Source: Alphaproteobacteria bacterium (GTDB lineage: Bacteria; Pseudomonadota; Alphaproteobacteria; UBA9219). From it: DNA of 48,633 bases. Below, piece by piece: positions 16,790-26,189 of the stretch (its first letter is position 1; the number at the start of each line of letters is the position of its first letter). A model generated the notes under the pieces. That model was given only the letters and a program-made list of their open reading frames with translations, was not told the DNA's origin and did not search any database. The stretch is taken from assembly GCA_028691835.1 (NCBI GenBank), contig JAQUYN010000010.1, positions 1 to 48,633 of the forward strand, in the 5' to 3' direction. The translations under genes and the position numbers were made by a program.

Positions 16790-19672
16790 TTAATGCGCCT
16801 CCGCCCAATTTTTGGCGTGACCCGCTTCAGCCGTGAGCGGCACGCGTAGAGTCAATGTTGGGGCGGGGGCCTCTTGCATCACCTTTTTAACAAGCGCAGC
16901 CGTGGCTTCAATTTCATGAACGGGAACTTCAAAGACAAGTTCGTCATGCACTTGCAAAAGAAGTTTTGCGTTCAGCTTTGCTCCAAAAAGCGCCGACGGC
17001 ATGCGGATCATCGCCCGCTTCATGATGTCGGCGGCGGTGCCTTGAAGCGGCGCGTTAATCGCCTGACGCTCGGCCCCGCTGCGACGCGCCCCATTCTTGT
17101 CGTTAATGCTTTGGATATGGACGCGACGGCCAAACATCGTTTCCACATAACCATGGGCGCGGGCGAATTCCTTCGTGCTTTCCATCCAGTCACGCAGCTC
17201 ATGAAAGCGATCCAGATAAGCGCGGATAAAGCTGCCCGCCTCGCCGGGGGAACATCCCAGTTGCTTGGCCAGACCAAAGCCACTGATCCCATAGATGATG
17301 CCGAAATTAATGGCCTTGGCTTGTCGGCGCTTTTCCGGGGGAAGTTCGGCCAGCGGGATATTGAAAACTTGGCTGGCGGTTAGGGCATGAATATCTTGCC
17401 CATCATGAAAGGCTTGGATCAAGGCCTCAATCCCCGCAGCTTCGGCGGCAAGGCGCAGCTCAATCTGCGAATAATCAACAGATAACAGCTCACACCCGTC
17501 GGCGGCGATAAAGGCACGACGGATGGCACGGCCTTCCTCTGTGCGAATGGGAATATTTTGCAAGTTCGGATCCGTGGAAGACAGCCGCCCCGTTGCCGCA
17601 CCAACAAGGGAAAAGGAGGTGTGCACGCGCCCTGTTTTGGGGCTGATCTGTTCGGGCAACGCATCGGTGTAGGTGCTTTTCAGTTTGGCAAGCCCGCGAT
17701 AGTCCAAAACCTTGCCAACAATTTCATGCCCCTCTTCGGCCAAAGGCTCCAACACATCGTGACTCGTGGAAAAGGCCCCGGTCTTTCCCTTGCTGCCGCC
17801 CTTCATCCCCATTTCACCAAACAAAACCTCGCCAAGCTGTTTGGGCGACGCCACGTTAAAAGGGTGCCCGGCTAAAGCATGAATATCGGTTTCTAAAACA
17901 AGCAAGCGTTTGGCCAGCTCAACACTTTGAGCCTTAAGAATAGCCCGATCCACCAGAATGCCGTCACGCTCCATCGCTGCAACAACAGGCACAAGTGGAC
18001 GCTCAAGGCGTTCATAAACGGAAACAAGATGCTCGGCGACAAGGCGGGGCTTCAACACCAACCAAAGGCGCAACGCGAAATCAGCGTCCTCCGCCGCATA
18101 GGCGACAGCCTTATCGAGCGGCACGCGATCAAACGTAATGCGGGCGCGGCCTGTACCCGTCACCTCGTCAAACGAAATCATCTTATGCTGGAAATACCGC
18201 ATGGACAGCTCATCAAGCCCATGTCCGTGAAGCCCCGCCCCCAGAACATACGACATCAACATGGTGTCATCATAAGCTGTGATCGTTAGCCCATGTTGTG
18301 CCAAAACCTGAGAGTCAAACTTAAGGTTATGCGCGATTTTCAAAACGGATGAGTCCGCAAGCAGATCACGGATCTCATTGGCAAAATCTTGATACGAGAT
18401 TTGTTGTGGCACTTTTGGCGTTTCAAAAGCAAAGCCACCATCAAGGATCGGCGCCGAATCAGGATCAATATGACCAAGCGGAATATAACAAGCCTTGCCC
18501 TCGGCCAACGCCAGCGACACGCCAATCAATTTAGTTGTGGAGGGTAAGAGCGAATCCGTTTCCGTATCAAGCGCGACAAAGCCTTGCTCTTTCGCGGCAA
18601 CGATCCACAGCTTTAACGCATCAAGCGTTTGGATCAATTCATAGTCACAGGGGATCTCTGGCACCATCAGCGCAAGGCCCCCTTCGGGTCCGTGGTGCTC
18701 AGGTTCCTGATCGGGTAGGTTCAGGGCAGTGTTAAGCTTCTGAGGCTGAATTGCCGCAGGAGCCAAAGCCCACTCGCTACGACGCGTGCTTAAAGGTTCA
18801 TCCCCGTCCGTCTTCTTCATTCGTGTGAGAAGCGACCGGAATCCTTGCTCTTCCAAAAAGGCGTAAAGCTCTGCCCGGTGGTCAGGCTCGACACGAATAT
18901 CTTCAACGGGGATCGGCAGCGGCGCTTGATCATCCAACGCGACAAGCCGCTTTGAAATCCGCGCTAACTCAGCATTTTGTATCAACGCCTCGCGCCGCTT
19001 GGGTTGCTTAATTTCGCTGGCACGCGCCAATAAGGTTTCCAGATCGCCATATTCACCAATCAACTGTGCCGCAGTCTTCACGCCAATGCCTGGCACGCCC
19101 GGCACATTATCCGTGCTGTCACCAGCAAGGGCCTGCACATCGACGACTTTATTGGGCGCAACGCCAAACTTAGCCAGAACTTCGGCCTCACCAATGGGTG
19201 TGTTCTTCATCGGGTCAAAAAGCTCAACATAGGGGCGGATCAGCTGCATCAAATCCTTATCCGCAGAGACAACGCGAACAAGCCGTTTTTCATTGGCAGC
19301 CTTGGCAGCATAGGCCGCAATCAAATCATCGGCCTCATAGTTCAACGCCTCCAACGCTGGCACGCCAAAGGCCCGCGTCGCCTCTCGGATCAACGGAAAC
19401 TGCGGAATAAGCTCAGGCGGAGGTGGAGGCCTATGGGCCTTGTACTCGGAATAAATATCATTGCGAAACGTTTTTCGTGCCGCATCGAAAATCACGGCAA
19501 CATGCGTGGCATTAAGATCCAGCAAGAGCTTTTGCAGCATATTGCAAAACCCATAAACCGCATTCACTGGCGTGCCGTCGCTGCGCGTCATGGGAGGAAG
19601 CGCATGAAAGGCGCGGAAAATAAAGCCAGATCCATCGATCAGATAAAGGGTTTCATCATGCTTATCGGTCAT
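16790..19672 (-). CDS. polA: DNA polymerase I with 5'-3' and proofreading exonucleases
   Basis: 960 residues, three domains. The 5'-3' exonuclease/flap domain occupies about 1-300 (LIDGSGFIFRAFHA, YEADDLIAAYA, GDSTDNVPGVPGIG). The 3'-5' exonuclease at about 345-540 keeps its metal ligands: DTETDSL, HNLKFDS and YAAEDADFALRL, so proofreading is likely active. The polymerase has motif A SVDYSQIELRLAA, motif B RRQAKAINFGIIYG and motif C LLQVHDELVFEV. It fills gaps after excision repair and removes Okazaki primers. Length and order are normal. It is divergent from the ABC ATPase gene (84 bp between starts) and upstream of the frameshifted solute-binding gene. Confidence 0.98.
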   Translation of the reverse strand: MTDKHDETLYLIDGSGFIFRAFHALPPMTRSDGTPVNAVYGFCNMLQKLLLDLNATHVAVIFDAARKTFRNDIYSEYKAHRPPPPPELIPQFPLIREATRAFGVPALEALNYEADDLIAAYAAKAANEKRLVRVVSADKDLMQLIRPYVELFDPMKNTPIGEAEVLAKFGVAPNKVVDVQALAGDSTDNVPGVPGIGVKTAAQLIGEYGDLETLLARASEIKQPKRREALIQNAELARISKRLVALDDQAPLPIPVEDIRVEPDHRAELYAFLEEQGFRSLLTRMKKTDGDEPLSTRRSEWALAPAAIQPQKLNTALNLPDQEPEHHGPEGGLALMVPEIPCDYELIQTLDALKLWIVAAKEQGFVALDTETDSLLPSTTKLIGVSLALAEGKACYIPLGHIDPDSAPILDGGFAFETPKVPQQISYQDFANEIRDLLADSSVLKIAHNLKFDSQVLAQHGLTITAYDDTMLMSYVLGAGLHGHGLDELSMRYFQHKMISFDEVTGTGRARITFDRVPLDKAVAYAAEDADFALRLWLVLKPRLVAEHLVSVYERLERPLVPVVAAMERDGILVDRAILKAQSVELAKRLLVLETDIHALAGHPFNVASPKQLGEVLFGEMGMKGGSKGKTGAFSTSHDVLEPLAEEGHEIVGKVLDYRGLAKLKSTYTDALPEQISPKTGRVHTSFSLVGAATGRLSSTDPNLQNIPIRTEEGRAIRRAFIAADGCELLSVDYSQIELRLAAEAAGIEALIQAFHDGQDIHALTASQVFNIPLAELPPEKRRQAKAINFGIIYGISGFGLAKQLGCSPGEAGSFIRAYLDRFHELRDWMESTKEFARAHGYVETMFGRRVHIQSINDKNGARRSGAERQAINAPLQGTAADIMKRAMIRMPSALFGAKLNAKLLLQVHDELVFEVPVHEIEATAALVKKVMQEAPAPTLTLRVPLTAEAGHAKNWAEAH

Positions 19673-19756
19673 AAATTTCTTTCATTTCGAGCCTTTGCCA
19701 AGAGAATGCAAAGAGTATATAACAAGAGCTATCATTCTTACAGGTGTTCTTGATCT

Positions 19757-20716
19757 ATGTCTGAAGCCTTTATACGTAGCAGCCAACCCAAAAATGCCAT
19801 CGAGATTCGTGGGCTCGTCAAGACATATCCGGCATCTGGTCCCCACACGCCCCGTATCGCTTTAAACGAAATCGACCTTGTGGTGCCGCGTGGCAGCCTG
19901 TTCGGTCTGTTAGGCCCTAATGGAGCGGGTAAGTCCACACTAATCAACATTCTGGCCGGACTGACCGTCAAGACGGAAGGCGAAGTCTGGGTCTGGGACG
20001 TTGACATTGACGAAAACCAACGGCGCGCTCACAGCGCCATTGGCGTTGTCCCTCAAGAACTGAATATCGACACCTTCTTTACCGCGCGTGAACTTCTTGA
20101 ATTTCAAGCTGGTCTTTATGGTGTCCCCCGCAAAGAACGGATCACGGATCATTTGCTGGACATTGTCGAACTTTCAGATGTGGCAGACATGTCATCACGC
20201 GTCCTATCCGGCGGCATGAGGCGGCGATTAATGGTGGCCAAGGCCATGGTGCATGCGCCACCTATTTTGGTATTGGATGAACCAACGGCAGGTGTTGATG
20301 TTGACTTGCGGCGTACGCTTTGGGAACAAATCCGCAAACTCAAAGACGCAGGCACAACTATTTTGTTGACGACGCATTATTTGGAAGAAGCTCAAGAGCT
20401 GTGCGACTCCATCGCTATTTTGAACCAAGGCAGCATCGTCGCCAACGACACCAAAGATAATTTACTTAAAAAGCTGGACAACAAAAGATTTACGCTCACC
20501 ATTGATCGCGACCTTAATGATGTGCCGCCGAATTTGCGTCCTCATGGGTGGGAACTGGAAGGAAAAAGAAAGCTGAAACTTTCCGCGCGCCCCACACAAA
20601 TGTCGATGGGACAAATGTTGTTGAGCGTTCAGGTCAACGGTCTCAACATTACCGACATCGTTACCGAAGAGACAAATCTTGAAGATGTCTTTTTACAACT
20701 GACAAAAACCGCATGA
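19757..20716 (+). CDS. ABC-2-type transporter ATP-binding protein, no permease nearby
   Basis: 319 residues. It has Walker A GPNGAGKST, Q-loop VVPQELNID, signature LSGGMRRRLMVAKAM, Walker B ILVLDEPTAGVD and a switch His in LLTTHYLEEA. The C-terminal extension ending in EETNLEDVFLQLTK is typical of ATPases that drive ABC-2 exporters (drug, polysaccharide or lipid efflux). Normally a six-helix permease follows; here the stop overlaps the start of a GNAT gene by 4 bp (ATGA), and no permease is in the window. The partner must be encoded elsewhere. Substrate unknown. Confidence 0.93.
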   Translation: MSEAFIRSSQPKNAIEIRGLVKTYPASGPHTPRIALNEIDLVVPRGSLFGLLGPNGAGKSTLINILAGLTVKTEGEVWVWDVDIDENQRRAHSAIGVVPQELNIDTFFTARELLEFQAGLYGVPRKERITDHLLDIVELSDVADMSSRVLSGGMRRRLMVAKAMVHAPPILVLDEPTAGVDVDLRRTLWEQIRKLKDAGTTILLTTHYLEEAQELCDSIAILNQGSIVANDTKDNLLKKLDNKRFTLTIDRDLNDVPPNLRPHGWELEGKRKLKLSARPTQMSMGQMLLSVQVNGLNITDIVTEETNLEDVFLQLTKTA

Positions 20717-21288
20717 AAACAGCTCCTTTCTTTTTTGAAACAAAAAGACTTTGGATCCGTCCTTTTCGCGAAGAAGATTGTGCCGCTGAAGTTACCTTTC
20801 TTAATGATAAAACAGTCAACGAACCGCTGATTTCCATTCCCTATCCTTTCACCTATGCGGACGCCATGGAGTTTTTCCGCAAAATGCAAAAAACATATCA
20901 GTCAGGCCGTCCGGAATTTTTTGTGCTCGCCGACAAAATGACCGATGAAATGATCGGCGCCATTGGGCTGCATGCCGAACACACGCTGGCGCGGCGCGCT
21001 TATATCGGGGAAATCGGTTATTGGGTTGGCAAGCCTTATTGGGGGCAGGGATATATGCGGGAAGCGCTTCCCACCGTGATCTCCTTCGCTTTTGATCAGT
21101 TGGAAATGAAGGCTATCGTTGCGACGACAAACACAGACAATCAGCGCTCTCAAAATGTTCTAAAGGATATGGGGTTTGCCTATTTGGGCGATTTTACCCC
21201 CCTGACGGAATCGCCCCACGGCACGCCGCTCGTCACAAGCTGGGAACTCATGCCCCCCACACCGTTTTATGAGGAAGAAACAACGTGA
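20713..21288 (+). CDS. GNAT-family N-acetyltransferase (RimJ/RimL-like)
   Basis: 191 residues. It transfers an acetyl group from acetyl-CoA to an amine, in this subfamily often a protein N-terminus or small molecule. The pattern is RimJ/RimL-like: ETKRLWIRPFREEDC at the N-terminus, IGEIGYWVGKPYWGQGYMREAL (acetyl-CoA-binding motif A, here with GQGYM), then VATTNTDNQRSQNVLKDMGF. It overlaps the ABC ATPase gene upstream by 4 bp and mutT downstream by 4 bp (GTGA), so the three are translationally coupled. The acceptor is not predictable. Confidence 0.9.
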   Translation: MKTAPFFFETKRLWIRPFREEDCAAEVTFLNDKTVNEPLISIPYPFTYADAMEFFRKMQKTYQSGRPEFFVLADKMTDEMIGAIGLHAEHTLARRAYIGEIGYWVGKPYWGQGYMREALPTVISFAFDQLEMKAIVATTNTDNQRSQNVLKDMGFAYLGDFTPLTESPHGTPLVTSWELMPPTPFYEEETT

Positions 21289-21743
21289 GCCTGCCCCTTC
21301 TTTTTGTGACGGCGATAGCTTTGGTTGATGAGGCCGGGCGCATTTTGTTAGCTCAGCGGCCTAAGGGAAAAGATATGGCAGGCTTGTGGGAATTTCCCGG
21401 AGGAAAAGTCGCGCAAGGAGAAACGCCCGAACAAGCTTTGGTCCGCGAAATCAAGGAAGAGCTCGATTTGGACCTTGTCGCAAGCGACTTACGCCCCCTC
21501 ACTTTCGCATCCCATGCCTATAACCGCTTCCACCTTTTTATGCCCTTGTTTGTCTGTCGCCGTTGGCAGGGAGACGTTCGTCCGATGGAAGGCCAACAAA
21601 TCGCATGGATTCTTCCTGAAGCGTTCAGCCGTTATCCTATGCCACCAGCCGACAGGCCTTTATCAAAGACCCTGATCCGTTATCTCACAGACAAAGCAAA
21701 CGATTCAGAGCCTCTCTTTTATACCAATCCGTCTATGAACTGA
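21285..21743 (+). CDS. mutT: MutT-like Nudix hydrolase (8-oxo-dGTP diphosphatase)
   Basis: 152 residues, GTG start overlapping the GNAT stop by 4 bp. MutT removes oxidised dGTP from the nucleotide pool. The Nudix box is GKVAQGE, seven residues, REIKEELDL: all catalytic Glu are present, with Asp where Gly is usual. The context LLAQRPKGKDMAGLWEFPGG is typical of MutT. The last eight or so codons and the stop (FYTNPSMN) fall inside a dispersed repeat (21719-21795), so the natural C-terminus seems to have been replaced by repeat sequence. The catalytic core is unaffected. Confidence 0.88.
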   Translation: MSLPLLFVTAIALVDEAGRILLAQRPKGKDMAGLWEFPGGKVAQGETPEQALVREIKEELDLDLVASDLRPLTFASHAYNRFHLFMPLFVCRRWQGDVRPMEGQQIAWILPEAFSRYPMPPADRPLSKTLIRYLTDKANDSEPLFYTNPSMN

Positions 21744-21795
21744 CGTATTGAGAGCGGCCCTTTCAATGAGTCCGTTCATAGGCCCGCTAGCATTA
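21719..21795 (+). repeat. Dispersed palindromic repeat, short copy D
   Basis: About 77 bases sharing 37 identical bases (21747-21783) with copy A (10123-10159, reverse complement). It has self-complementary ends: TCTATGAAC near 21732 against GTTCATAGG near 21774. It lacks the central GCCGGAC hairpin of copies A-C, so it looks like an internally deleted, miniature form. It lies between convergent mutT and the UPF0210 gene and supplies mutT's stop codon; the UPF0210 stop (21793-21795) is at its other edge. Confidence 0.8.
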
Positions 21796-23151
21796 GTTCG
21801 TCAAGCTGCGGACTGGGGCCGGAATATGACCGCCCCGTGCAATAAAATCGGATTGGCCAAATGTATTCACGGCAATAATCGGCGCATAACCGAGCAACCC
21901 GCCAAACACGGCCTGATCACCGACCTTTTTCCCCGGGACAGGAATAACGCGAACTGCTGTCGTCTTGTTATTAATCATGCCAATGGCAGCTTCATCCGCA
22001 ATGATACCCGATATTGTCGCCGCCGTCGTATCACCGGGGATGGCAATCATATCGAGCCCAACAGAACAAACGCAGGTCATAGCTTCCAGCTTTTCGAGAG
22101 AGAGGCTTCCCCGCTGCACCGCTTCTATCATGCCAATATCTTCGCTGACAGGAATGAACGCTCCGCTGAGGCCGCCAACATGCATGGCCGCCATCAAGCC
22201 GCCCTTTTTCACCGCGTCATTTAACAGCGCCAACGCCGCCGTCGTGCCAGGGGCACCACAGCTTTCAAGTCCCATTTCTTCAAGAATATAGGCAACACTG
22301 TCGCCCATTTCCGAAGTTGGGGCCAAAGATAAATCAATAATGCCAAGAGGCGCACCCAAACGACGCGCAGCCTCTTGTGCGACCAATTGCCCCACACGTG
22401 TGATTTTGAAAGCTGTTCGCTTGATTGTTTCAGCCACAACGTCAAAGGATTCGCCACGTACCGATTCAAGGGCGCGCTTAACGACGCCGGGACCACTGAC
22501 TCCGACATGAATGGCACAGTCCCCTTGCGTAATGCCGTGGAAGGCGCCCGCCATAAAGGGATTGTTTTCAACAGTATTGCAGAACACAACCAACTTTGCG
22601 CAGCCGACAGCATCTCGATCTGCTGTTAACGCCGCCGTTTGCTTAATGATCTCGCCCATCTTGCGGACAGCATTCATATTAAGGCCCGCCTTAGTAGAAC
22701 CAATGCCAACAGACGAGCACACACGCTCTGTCTTGGCCATCGCTTCAGGGATTGAGGCCAACAACGTTGCATCACCACGCGTGCATCCGCCTTCAATCAA
22801 AGCCGAAAAGCCGCCGATGAAATCAATGCCTATGGCCTTAGCCGCAGACTCCAACACTTCCGCTATCGGCACATAGCTGTCGGTTTTGCACGCGTCAGCC
22901 GCAATCGCGATGGGGGTGATGGCAATACGTCTATTGACAATAGGCACGCCATACGTCGCCTCAATATCCTTACCAACTGTCACAAGATGTTCGGCCATCT
23001 TTGTGATCTTGTCATACACGTTCGTGCAAAAAACTTTTAAATCCGGGTGCGCGCAATCGCGCAGGCTGATCCCCATGGTAATGGTACGAACGTCCAACTT
23101 ATTTTCCGCGATCATGCGGTTCGTTTCGAAAATGTTATCTGCGCCGAACAT
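21793..23151 (-). CDS. UPF0210 (DUF711) family protein
   Basis: 452 residues from the ATG at 23151, which has AGGA 7 bases upstream; a TTG at 23166 is less likely. The sequence matches the conserved UPF0210 family: [69 protein letters not shown] and the C-terminal [14 protein letters not shown]. The biochemical function is not established. The gene directly follows an ACT-domain protein (UPF0237) with 15 bp between; this pairing is widely conserved and suggests that the small protein regulates or binds this one. Predicted soluble and cytoplasmic. Confidence 0.93.
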   Translation of the reverse strand: MFGADNIFETNRMIAENKLDVRTITMGISLRDCAHPDLKVFCTNVYDKITKMAEHLVTVGKDIEATYGVPIVNRRIAITPIAIAADACKTDSYVPIAEVLESAAKAIGIDFIGGFSALIEGGCTRGDATLLASIPEAMAKTERVCSSVGIGSTKAGLNMNAVRKMGEIIKQTAALTADRDAVGCAKLVVFCNTVENNPFMAGAFHGITQGDCAIHVGVSGPGVVKRALESVRGESFDVVAETIKRTAFKITRVGQLVAQEAARRLGAPLGIIDLSLAPTSEMGDSVAYILEEMGLESCGAPGTTAALALLNDAVKKGGLMAAMHVGGLSGAFIPVSEDIGMIEAVQRGSLSLEKLEAMTCVCSVGLDMIAIPGDTTAATISGIIADEAAIGMINNKTTAVRVIPVPGKKVGDQAVFGGLLGYAPIIAVNTFGQSDFIARGGHIPAPVRSLTN

Positions 23152-23166
23152 GGTGGATCCTATCAA

Positions 23167-23436
23167 TTAAATCGTATGCATGGCTTTAAAGATATCTTCG
23201 CTTTGGACTTTGATTTGAAGACCCAGCTCTTCACCTTTGGTCTGAAGCTTTTCTTGAAGCTCGTGCAAGGGAAGGGTCGCCTTGTCTGTATCCGCAATCA
23301 TAACCATGTTAAAAAAACCGTTCATGATGTTCTGGTTGATGTCCAGAATGTTCACATTGCTTTGTGCACAAACTTGGCTGACCATGGCAACAATGCCCAC
23401 GCGATCATACCCAATGATCGTAATCACAACTTTCAT
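23167..23436 (-). CDS. ACT-domain protein, UPF0237 family
   Basis: 89 residues, a single ACT domain: VVITIIGYDRVGIVAMVSQV, NVNILDINQNIMNGFFNMVMI. ACT domains bind amino acids or other small ligands and regulate a partner. Its stop is 15 bp upstream of the UPF0210 start, and the two families are routinely neighbours. The C-terminal tail (LQEKLQTKGEELGLQIKVQSEDIF) is typical of the family. The ligand is unknown. Confidence 0.92.
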   Translation of the reverse strand: MKVVITIIGYDRVGIVAMVSQVCAQSNVNILDINQNIMNGFFNMVMIADTDKATLPLHELQEKLQTKGEELGLQIKVQSEDIFKAMHTI

Positions 23437-23589
23437 AGGATTCTTGCTCCCTCAATTTGTAACGACTTCTTTAAACGAAGCAGGGACGTTAACGGATCAG
23501 AAGTCAGCTGTCACGAAAAGAGATGACCATTACGTTAAGTCGCGTTATGAAAGGGAAGCACATATATATATTTAGGTAAGTGAGACCCG

Positions 23590-24468
23590 ATGATCGAAAC
23601 GTTTGCCCCGGCCAAAATTAACCTTTACCTCCATGTTACAGGCCGTCGTGCCGATGGGTATCATTTCCTCGACTCGCTCGTCGCTTTCACCAATATCGGA
23701 GATAAGGTGCGGCTTGAGCCCGCCGATAGTTTCAGCTTTGAAATTGAAGGCCCCATGGCCGCCGCCCTGCGCGGACAGGATCCAGAATCCAATTTGGCTG
23801 TGCGGGCCGTCCGCCTTTTAGCCTCGGAATTGAACAAGCCCATGAAAGGCAAGCTCACCCTCACCAAGAACCTTCCCATCGCGTCAGGCATAGGCGGGGG
23901 ATCAACTGATGCCGCTGCCGCGCTTCGCCTGTTTGCCACCCGAGAGGGGATGCCCCCTGATGCTGCCCTTCTCCACAGCATTGCGTCCAGTCTTGGGCAA
24001 GACATTCCCTGTTGCCTTGCGGCACAGACATGTTACTTCCGTGATATTGGAAACGTAACGGATCCCGGTCCAGAGTTGCCGCTGACCCATATTGTCCTTG
24101 TCAACCCAAACCAATCCTTGCCGACGCCTTCCGTTTACAAGGCACGTACAGGCGGCTTCTCGGCCTCTGCCCAACTTGAAGCTGTCCCGCAGACAACACA
24201 CGAACTTGTCGAAATGCTGACAGCACGCAGCAATGATTTAACGCAGGCTGCCATGTCCCTTTGTCCTGTTATCGGCGATGTTCTGACGGTTATCGCCGGG
24301 CAACCGGATTGTCTTTTATCCCGCATGTCTGGCAGCGGGGCCACTTGCTTTGGTTTGTTTGCGGACAGATCTAGCGCAAAAATCGCCGCAATGGCCCTTT
24401 ATTCTGCCTATCCCGATTGGTGGATCGCACAAGCCTTTATTCCTGCCCCTCTGGCAAGACTGCCCTAA
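23590..24468 (+). CDS. ispE: 4-diphosphocytidyl-2-C-methyl-D-erythritol kinase
   Basis: 292 residues. It phosphorylates CDP-methylerythritol in the MEP route to isoprenoids. The GHMP-kinase landmarks are in order: N-terminal FAPAKINLYLHVTGRRADGYH, the ATP loop LPIASGIGGGSTDAAAALR, and C-terminal MSGSGATCFGLF. Length is normal. It is divergent from the ACT gene, 153 bp away; the ribosome-binding site is weak (GTGAGA). The 246 bases after it hold no gene I can support. The gene shows that isoprenoids, including quinone tails and undecaprenyl carrier, come from the MEP pathway. Confidence 0.96.
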   Translation: MIETFAPAKINLYLHVTGRRADGYHFLDSLVAFTNIGDKVRLEPADSFSFEIEGPMAAALRGQDPESNLAVRAVRLLASELNKPMKGKLTLTKNLPIASGIGGGSTDAAAALRLFATREGMPPDAALLHSIASSLGQDIPCCLAAQTCYFRDIGNVTDPGPELPLTHIVLVNPNQSLPTPSVYKARTGGFSASAQLEAVPQTTHELVEMLTARSNDLTQAAMSLCPVIGDVLTVIAGQPDCLLSRMSGSGATCFGLFADRSSAKIAAMALYSAYPDWWIAQAFIPAPLARLP

Positions 24469-24714
24469 ACGTGTAACTTTATTCTGTTTTTGCAGCACTT
24501 ATAGAAACAATATTTCTCCATCTCCGTCCCTACACAGAGAATGGCTTTTGATAAAAAATATCTTCATTATCAAGAAGAAACGTCAAGACAAAACGTCCAT
24601 TGTCCAAGTGTTTACTACAAAAGATCAGGGTGAAGAACATAATCTGCGTTGACAGGTGCAAGGACTGGGGCCATCCTCTGGGCCGCTTTCAGATTTTTTC
24701 GTTTTAACAACACT

Positions 24715-26094
24715 ATGGGTTTCCGCTTGGTACATGTTCGTCTTGGGTCCGTTCACGCGAATACTTTAAAAGTTCGCCAAACTGGGTCACTTTTACTTAC
24801 AGGCCTAATAACTTTAGGTATTGGCATGGCGGGGCATCACTATATGCCCAGTCTCTCCAATACAGCTGGAGCCTTTATCCAAGCCGCAACACCTGTGGTT
24901 GAAGAATTTGCCGAATCCTCTGCCATACAGGCTGTGACGGAAACGGCGGACGAAGTCCAAAACCTTGCAGCCGCTGTTGTTGCCGCCAAGCCAGAAAATG
25001 TGACCCGTGTTGTTGAACTTGGTCAAGGACGAACCTTCGCCCGCCTTTTGACGGATGCCGCCATTCAAAATGATGAGGCATTTTCTGCCTCAACGGCTTT
25101 GACCAAAGTTTATGATCACCGCAAATTGAAGGCCGGACAAGAAGTCACCTTATCAATTACACGCCTTGGCGACCGGCAAACCCTGACTGGGATTACATTC
25201 GAACCCGAGTCAACCAAAGAAATTACCATCACCCGACAAGCCGATGGCACCTATCTCGCTCAAATAAAGAATACGCCGATTGAACGCCAGCGCGTGGCAG
25301 CCAGAGGCGTAATCAAAGGCTCACTTTATGCGGCCGGCGAACGCGAAGGCGTTCCTCGCGCTATTATGGCGGCGCTGATCCGCGCCTATTCACATGAAAT
25401 CGATTTCCAACGCGATATTCATCCTGGGGATCACTTTGAAGTTCTTTACGATCAACCAACCACCCGCGATGGTACGGCGGTTGGGCAAGGCGTCATCATT
25501 TATGCGGCCCTCGTTGTCGGCGGCAAAACCAGACCGCTTTATCGTGTCACCTTTGGTGATGGCGCTGTGGATTATTTTAATGAACGCGGGCAAAGCGTTA
25601 AACGGTCCCTGCTCCGCACCCCCGTTGAAGGGGCGCGCATAACCTCAGGATTTGGCATGCGCATGCATCCGCTTCTTGGCTATTCAAAAATGCACAAAGG
25701 CGTCGATTTCGGCGCACACACAGGGACCCCGATTTTTGCCGCTGGAACTGGCGTTGTTGAAAAGGCCATGTTCAACGGCTCTTATGGTCGCTATATCCGG
25801 CTGCGTCACAATCGGCGCACACAAACAGCCTATGCCCATATGAGCCGCTTTGCCAAAAACATCTATCCCGGGGCCCGCGTTAATCAGGGCGATGTTATCG
25901 GCTTTGTCGGAACATCTGGACGCTCGACGGGACCGCATCTTCATTATGAAGTCATCGTGGACAGCCGACAGGTCAACCCGCTAAGCGTCAGCATGCCTGT
26001 TGGCCGCATGTTAGAAGGCAAAACCCTGACACAGTTCAAGCAAGGACAGTCTCGGATCAAAAACGAGTTTGACTCCCTCTTGAGCAAAACGTGA
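24715..26094 (+). CDS. M23-family peptidase (LytM-type), membrane anchored
   Basis: 459 residues from the ATG at 24715; a TTG at 24649 in the same frame is an alternative, and neither has a strong ribosome-binding site. A single N-terminal membrane segment (about residues 23-41, GSLLLTGLITLGIGMAG) is followed by a long periplasmic region with an OapA/LysM-like part and then an M23 domain near 325-425. The zinc ligands appear as MHKGVDFG and GPHLHYEV, so it should be catalytically competent: family members cut peptidoglycan cross-bridges, aiding wall growth or division. It lies upstream of lptF, with a separate promoter between. Confidence 0.9.
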   Translation: MGFRLVHVRLGSVHANTLKVRQTGSLLLTGLITLGIGMAGHHYMPSLSNTAGAFIQAATPVVEEFAESSAIQAVTETADEVQNLAAAVVAAKPENVTRVVELGQGRTFARLLTDAAIQNDEAFSASTALTKVYDHRKLKAGQEVTLSITRLGDRQTLTGITFEPESTKEITITRQADGTYLAQIKNTPIERQRVAARGVIKGSLYAAGEREGVPRAIMAALIRAYSHEIDFQRDIHPGDHFEVLYDQPTTRDGTAVGQGVIIYAALVVGGKTRPLYRVTFGDGAVDYFNERGQSVKRSLLRTPVEGARITSGFGMRMHPLLGYSKMHKGVDFGAHTGTPIFAAGTGVVEKAMFNGSYGRYIRLRHNRRTQTAYAHMSRFAKNIYPGARVNQGDVIGFVGTSGRSTGPHLHYEVIVDSRQVNPLSVSMPVGRMLEGKTLTQFKQGQSRIKNEFDSLLSKT

Positions 26095-26130
26095 GACAAA
26101 ACCTTCACGCTTGCTTTGCCATGGTTCCGT

Positions 26131-26160
26131 TTGCGTCAACCCGCCTTCTGGGGGTATAAT
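26131..26160 (+). promoter_or_regulatory. Predicted sigma-70-type promoter for lptF
   Basis: TTGCGT at 26131-26136, an 18-base spacer, then a perfect TATAAT at 26155-26160, ending 29 bases before the lptF ATG. This would drive lptF-lptG and perhaps surA-rsmA. Found by eye. Confidence 0.55.
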
Positions 26161-26189
26161 CCGGCTAAGTACCGCTATACTCACCTTAA

